From contig CALVKV010000172.1 in NCBI GenBank assembly GCA_944333305.1, positions 1 through 10,248 on the forward strand: a DNA stretch of 10,248 nucleotides. Direction: 5' to 3'. Shown piece after piece: positions 7,993 through 10,248 of the stretch. A model generated the notes under the pieces. The model was not told where the DNA came from and searched no databases. It saw only the letters and a list, made by a program, of their open reading frames with translations. Position numbers and translations under genes: made by a program. Each line of letters begins with the position of its first letter. Position 1 is the first letter of the stretch. The stretch comes from an uncultured Bacilli bacterium (GTDB lineage Bacteria > Bacillota_I > Bacilli_A > RF39 > UBA660).

Positions 7993-8593
7993 CCACCGCA
8001 GCCAGCCTTTTCCCGATGGCCTCCACCACGGTGACCGTTACACCGTTGCCTGCCTGTTTGTAGGCCTGGGCCTCGCTGGTGACGGCCAGGATCTGGTCGC
8101 TGCGGTCATCCTGCCAGCCCTGCAGCCGCAGACATTCCCGCGGCGTCAGGCGGCGGATGCGGCCAGCCTGCATGATGCCATGCCGGTCCTTCGTGGTCAG
8201 GGTAAACATCGGCGCACCGGGTTTTCTTGCCCGTTGGGGGTTGCGCCAGGGCTCTGCCACCAGCGGGGTGCGCACAGGGCGCGGCGCTTCCAGGGTCCCC
8301 ATATTTCCGCTCGTGGTCAGCGTGTGAGCAATGCCGTGCCCCACCCGCCCGCGGCGGGTGTTGGTGGTGGCGTACCCCAGGTCGATGCTGTCCCCGGGAT
8401 AGGCCAGTTTGTAGCCTTTGCGGGTGGCCTCCTTTACCGGGAATCCGTCTCCCAGCCGTCGGGCAGCATGCGTTGCTGTTGCTGCGGTGAAAGGTAGTAT
8501 TTTTCCTCTACATCGGTCATCAAGATATCCGACAATGTACACACGGCGGCGGGATTGGGGACGCCGAAATCTTTGCTGTTGAGCACCTGCCAT
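7955..8593 (-). CDS. DNA C5-cytosine methyltransferase, C-terminal part (after frameshift)
   Basis: The C-terminal half of the methyltransferase begun upstream, in a reading frame displaced by one base. The first 12 residues, MAGAQQQRFRRP, are a shadow of the N-terminal half. Genuine family sequence begins at about 8557 with QSRRRVYIVG, motif VIII. Next comes a variable target-recognition region containing KEATRKGYKLAYPGDSIDLG, TRRGRVGHGIAHTL and PMFTLTTKDRHG. Then motif IX (RRLTPRECLRLQGW, 147-160) and motif X (YKQAGNGVTVTVVEAIGKRL, about 178-197) follow. On its own it lacks the SAM site and the catalytic Cys, so it cannot act as a methylase. It would form a whole enzyme of about 350-370 residues if joined to the N-terminal part. 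No strong ribosome binding site supports separate translation from the ATG at 8593. Its end overlaps the amidoligase gene. Confidence 0.85.
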   Translation of the reverse strand: MAGAQQQRFRRPQSRRRVYIVGYLDDRCRGKILPFTAATATHAARRLGDGFPVKEATRKGYKLAYPGDSIDLGYATTNTRRGRVGHGIAHTLTTSGNMGTLEAPRPVRTPLVAEPWRNPQRARKPGAPMFTLTTKDRHGIMQAGRIRRLTPRECLRLQGWQDDRSDQILAVTSEAQAYKQAGNGVTVTVVEAIGKRLAAVDAELRGGGAPAP

Positions 8594-9063
8594 TCCACGC
8601 CATACCCCAGTCTGTCCAGCGTATGGAGGATCGTCGCAAACGTCCGTCCGCCGTCATGAGACAGCAGGCCGGGTACGTTTTCAAACAGCAGATAGCGAGG
8701 GTGCCGGGCTTCAGCCAGGCGGGCCAGCTCAAAGAAGAGGGTGCCGCGGGGGTCCCCGAATCCCTGGCGGCGTCCAGCAAGGCTGAAAGCCTGGCAAGGA
8801 AATCCGCCGCAGAGCAGGTCGAAGTCGGGCATGGTGTCTGGGTCGGCTTTTCTGGCATCTTCTGTGTACCACTCTCCCTCCGTGTCAAATAAGGCGCGGT
8901 AACTGCGCTCGGCGTGGCTGTCGCATTCGCAGTGTCCCACGCAGGTGAAACTGCCGGCACGGGTCAGCCCCTCGCGGAAGCCGCCGATGCCAGCGAACAT
9001 GTCAATGAAACGAATCGTCTTTCCACATCCCTCCCAAACAAAAAAGCCTGCAGCGCCTGCCAT
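8434..9063 (-). CDS. DNA C5-cytosine methyltransferase, N-terminal part (before frameshift)
   Basis: The SAM-binding and catalytic half of a C5-cytosine DNA methyltransferase. Numbering from the ATG at 9063: motif I DMFAGIGGF (21-29), motif IV GGFPCQAFS (86-94) with catalytic Cys90, GRRQGFGDPRG (97-107), and motif VI LLFENVPGLL (125-134) with the conserved Glu-Asn-Val. Family sequence runs to NSKDFGVP at residue 169. After that the frame is wrong and ends at 8434. The start is unclear: the ATG at 9063 lies inside a terminator hairpin with no Shine-Dalgarno, whereas GGGAGGG (9029-9035) precedes only the non-standard in-frame codons ACG (9018) and ATT (9015). The ATT would give IRFIDMFAGIGG, matching the usual family N-terminus. 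No restriction endonuclease is seen nearby, so this looks like an orphan methylase that may protect mobile DNA. Confidence 0.88.
   Translation of the reverse strand: MAGAAGFFVWEGCGKTIRFIDMFAGIGGFREGLTRAGSFTCVGHCECDSHAERSYRALFDTEGEWYTEDARKADPDTMPDFDLLCGGFPCQAFSLAGRRQGFGDPRGTLFFELARLAEARHPRYLLFENVPGLLSHDGGRTFATILHTLDRLGYGVEWQVLNSKDFGVPNPAAVCTLSDILMTDVEEKYYLSPQQQQRMLPDGWETDSR
8557..8560 (-). other. Frameshift site in a C4 run of the methyltransferase gene
   Basis: The coding strand reads GGC GTC CCC AAT CCC. One extra C would give GVPQSRRRVYIVG, the expected motif VIII, so the present sequence is one base short. A sequencing or assembly error, a real disabling mutation, or slippage at the C run could each explain it. 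Confidence 0.8.
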
Positions 9064-9085
9064 CTATGTGGCAAGCATTGCAGGC
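9046..9085 (-). terminator. Strong rho-independent terminator between the 165-aa gene and the methyltransferase
   Basis: The outer 7-bp stem is GCCTGCA with TGCAGGC (9046-9052 and 9079-9085), and a nested 5-bp stem is TGCCA with TGGCA around TCTATG. An imperfect internal loop lies between them. On the minus strand the stem is followed by TTTTTT, a textbook termination signal, and then by the GGGAGGG that seems to serve the methyltransferase. Confidence 0.75.
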
Positions 9086-9092
9086 ATGTAAA
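9064..9092 (-). promoter_or_regulatory. Weak candidate promoter ahead of the methyltransferase
   Basis: On the minus strand TTTACA (9087-9092, five of six to the -35 consensus) is followed after 17 bases by ACATAG (9064-9069, a poor -10). A transcript would begin inside the terminator hairpin. It is offered because the methyltransferase otherwise depends on read-through. Confidence 0.2.
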
Positions 9093-9110
9093 CTTATGGT
9101 TCGATCTTGT

Positions 9111-9608
9111 TTACCGTTCTTCCTCGCGGGAGCGCGTCCCGACCGGCGCAGGCCGCTGCCGGGCAAGCTGCTCGACACAGTGTTCCAGCAGCGGCGTCTC
9201 GTAGGCGTAGAGACAAAAGTTTGTTTCGCCTATACGCGGGTCGCAGCGCAGCAGGTAGGTACGGCTCGTGGTCCTGAGTTTGACTCCGTACACGGCCGCG
9301 TAGCCGGTCCCCAGCGCTGTTTCCGGGTGGTGGGCGCAGAACTCGGCCATGTGGTGGCGATCCGCCAAAAGGCCACACCCGCCCTTAGCCCGCAGAGCGT
9401 GAACCACTTTGTTGAGCTCCACGCCAAAGTCATGGGTCTTGAACTGCGTCTGGTGGTCGGTCCATTCGGGATAGAATTCCCGGCCCGCACCAAAGTCCCC
9501 CTGCAGGCTGCCGATGCAGCCGGAACGGCTGTATAGCTGCTCGTCTTGGTCAAAAGCAAACGGGATTTCTGCCGGCCGGATGCCGGTAATGTCGAGTTGC
9601 AAAATCAT
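9111..9608 (-). CDS. Hypothetical protein, 165 aa
   Basis: No named family is recognised with confidence, though the sequence reads like a conserved protein of Clostridia conjugative elements. It starts MILQLDITGIRPAEIPFAF and continues with DEQLYSRSGCIGSLQGDFG and EFYPEWTDH, then a helical segment VELNKVVHALRAKGG. After that come HHMAEFCAHHPE, YGVKLRTTSRTYLLRCDP and NFCLYAYE, and it closes with a basic/acidic RSREEER tail. There is no signal peptide or membrane segment, so it is probably cytoplasmic. Six His and several Cys residues stand out, but no clear zinc-binding spacing is seen. The start at 9608 is well supported by AAGGAGGAA directly upstream. The longer frame to 9653 runs through a hairpin and is rejected. 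It is flanked on both sides by terminator-like hairpins, so it may be its own expression unit. Confidence 0.8.
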   Translation of the reverse strand: MILQLDITGIRPAEIPFAFDQDEQLYSRSGCIGSLQGDFGAGREFYPEWTDHQTQFKTHDFGVELNKVVHALRAKGGCGLLADRHHMAEFCAHHPETALGTGYAAVYGVKLRTTSRTYLLRCDPRIGETNFCLYAYETPLLEHCVEQLARQRPAPVGTRSREEER

Positions 9609-9628
9609 TTCCTCCTTCAAAGAAAACA

Positions 9629-9650
9629 GCCCGCAGGCTGTGCTGCGGGC
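9629..9650 (-). terminator. Hairpin before the 165-aa gene
   Basis: A perfect 8-bp stem (GCCCGCAG at 9629-9636, CTGCGGGC at 9643-9650) with a 6-base loop. On the minus strand it is followed by TGTTTTCTTT and then at once by the AAGGAGG of the next gene. It is a plausible terminator for the 84-aa gene or a leader hairpin. Confidence 0.65.
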
Positions 9651-9665
9651 CACAAGATGTATTGG

Positions 9666-9920
9666 CTATTTCTGTATCTCCCAGTTTTCCAGGATCAGCG
9701 CCTCCAGCGGCTGGATATCGCCGTTGTCGGTGCGGATGCAATCGGCCGCATAGCGCAGGGTGGCTTTCAGCGAGCCCCGATCAAGCACCGCGTACAGCGT
9801 GGGCACCGTGAGGATGTACATTGTGCAGCCGTGGGCGGTCAGTCTCATGCCGGGGCGGATTTCATTCCCATTGCGGTCGCGCCGCCGTATCGGCATCAGC
9901 ATCGATACCAGATTCGTCAT
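9666..9920 (-). CDS. Small hypothetical protein, 84 aa
   Basis: No family recognised. The protein begins MTNLVSMLMPIRRRDRNGNE. It has a basic N-terminal segment (RRRDRNGNEIRPGMRL), a short strand-rich middle (GCTMYILTVPTLYAVL), then LKATLRYAADCIRTDNG and an acidic end (IQPLEALILENWEIQK). The NGNEIRPGMRL stretch looks like the opening of a small beta-barrel domain, but this is only an impression. The start is chosen at 9920, which has GAGG about 12 bases upstream. An ATG at 9932 abuts that same GAGG, and an internal ATG giving MPIRRR is possible. The first 59 bases overlap the end of the upstream gene in another frame, which suggests translational coupling. A terminator-like hairpin follows the stop. 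Confidence 0.65.
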   Translation of the reverse strand: MTNLVSMLMPIRRRDRNGNEIRPGMRLTAHGCTMYILTVPTLYAVLDRGSLKATLRYAADCIRTDNGDIQPLEALILENWEIQK

Positions 9921-10248
9921 TGACGCAGTCATCCTCACAGGTTTCTGTCGCGGTCTCTGTTCCCGCATCTTCTTCCGGCGTCTCATCCGGCCGCGCATCT
10001 TCGGTCTCTTCATCCTCGCCGGTCACCTCACCTTCCAGGCCGTCATCTTCGGCTTCTTCCACATCATCGCTGATTTCGGCGTCCTCTGCCGCATCCTCGG
10101 CCTCGGCGGCCTCCGCCGCCTCGAATTCCTCGTCCGCTTCCTCGAGCGCCTGCTCGATCAGCCCGATGACAAATTCCTTCTGGGTGAGTTTGCGGTGGTA
10201 GACCTGCTCGTAGCGGGCCAGGTAGTCCTTGATCTGCTGGAAGAGTTC
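9862..10248 (-). CDS. Unknown protein with highly acidic C-terminal tail (N-terminus beyond window)
   Basis: The last 128 residues of a protein whose start lies to the right of the window. The visible part opens with a probable helical segment (ELFQQIKDYLARYEQVYHRK, then LTQKEFVIGLIEQALEE). It then becomes an extremely Glu/Asp/Ala-rich tail of about 90 residues (for example EDAAEDAEISDDVEEAEDDG) ending in ARPQWE. The tail is almost certainly disordered and very negatively charged. The TQKEFVIGLIEQAL segment resembles the C-terminal helix of ribbon-helix-helix-like proteins, which would fit a DNA-binding or element-maintenance role, but the strand that would confirm this lies outside the window. 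The downstream 84-aa gene starts within its last 59 bases. The frame is open without interruption to the window edge. No function is claimed. Confidence 0.75.
   Translation of the reverse strand, partial: ELFQQIKDYLARYEQVYHRKLTQKEFVIGLIEQALEEADEEFEAAEAAEAEDAAEDAEISDDVEEAEDDGLEGEVTGEDEETEDARPDETPEEDAGTETATETCEDDCVNDESGIDADADTAARPQWE

Noticed and set aside
7955..9063. A complete restriction-modification system
   Set aside because: Only methyltransferase motifs are visible. No endonuclease, specificity subunit or Vsr-like gene is found in either strand of the window.
353..9650. The four GC-rich hairpins as copies of one mobile repeat or a CRISPR array
   Set aside because: Stem sequences and loop sizes differ, spacing is irregular over kilobases, and there are no flanking direct repeats or spacers. 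They look like separate terminator-type structures.
9666..10013. Longer 115-codon version of the small hypothetical gene, starting at 10013
   Set aside because: The extra residues are Arg/Lys/Met-rich and mirror the acidic tail of the upstream gene in another frame. No ribosome binding site supports that start.

Overview
The window is GC-rich (roughly 60% by eye), and all supportable genes lie on the minus strand, so transcription runs from the high coordinates to the low ones. Gene content and codon style fit a gut Clostridia/Oscillospiraceae-type Firmicute (Faecalibacterium-like). The mix of genes fits the accessory or cargo part of an integrative conjugative element: a DUF3846 protein, an orphan C5 cytosine methyltransferase, a putative amidoligase, a giant SpaA-repeat sortase-anchored protein, a SAM synthetase and small unknowns. 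No relaxase, conjugation ATPase, integrase or attachment site is visible, so the element assignment is inference from content.

Layout in transcription order: (1) C-terminal part of an unknown protein with a very acidic tail (9862-10248, cut by the window edge), whose end overlaps (2) an 84-aa hypothetical protein (9666-9920). After a hairpin comes (3) a 165-aa protein of unknown function (9111-9608). After a strong terminator-like hairpin comes (4) a DNA C5-cytosine methyltransferase (about 9015/9063 to 7955), broken by an apparent one-base deletion in a C4 run at 8557-8560. Its end overlaps (5) a putative amidoligase (6997-7992). After another hairpin comes (6) a 2018-aa secreted, sortase-anchored SpaA-repeat adhesin or pilin-like protein (839-6895). 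Its stop overlaps by 8 nt with (7) a DUF3846 protein (391-846). After a fourth hairpin comes (8) the first 108 codons of S-adenosylmethionine synthetase MetK (1-326, cut by the window edge).

How the genes could work together (inference): MetK would make SAM, the methyl donor used by the methyltransferase. Methylation without a visible cognate nuclease suggests protection of the element against restriction during transfer. The giant surface protein would give adhesion or cell-cell contact, and the amidoligase could modify a peptide, protein or wall component. The genes are arranged either with overlapping ends or separated by short gaps. All four gaps contain a GC-rich hairpin placed just before the next gene's ribosome binding site, a repeated architecture that may set relative expression. 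No gene-free stretch exceeds about 100 bases. The plus strand shows no convincing gene.
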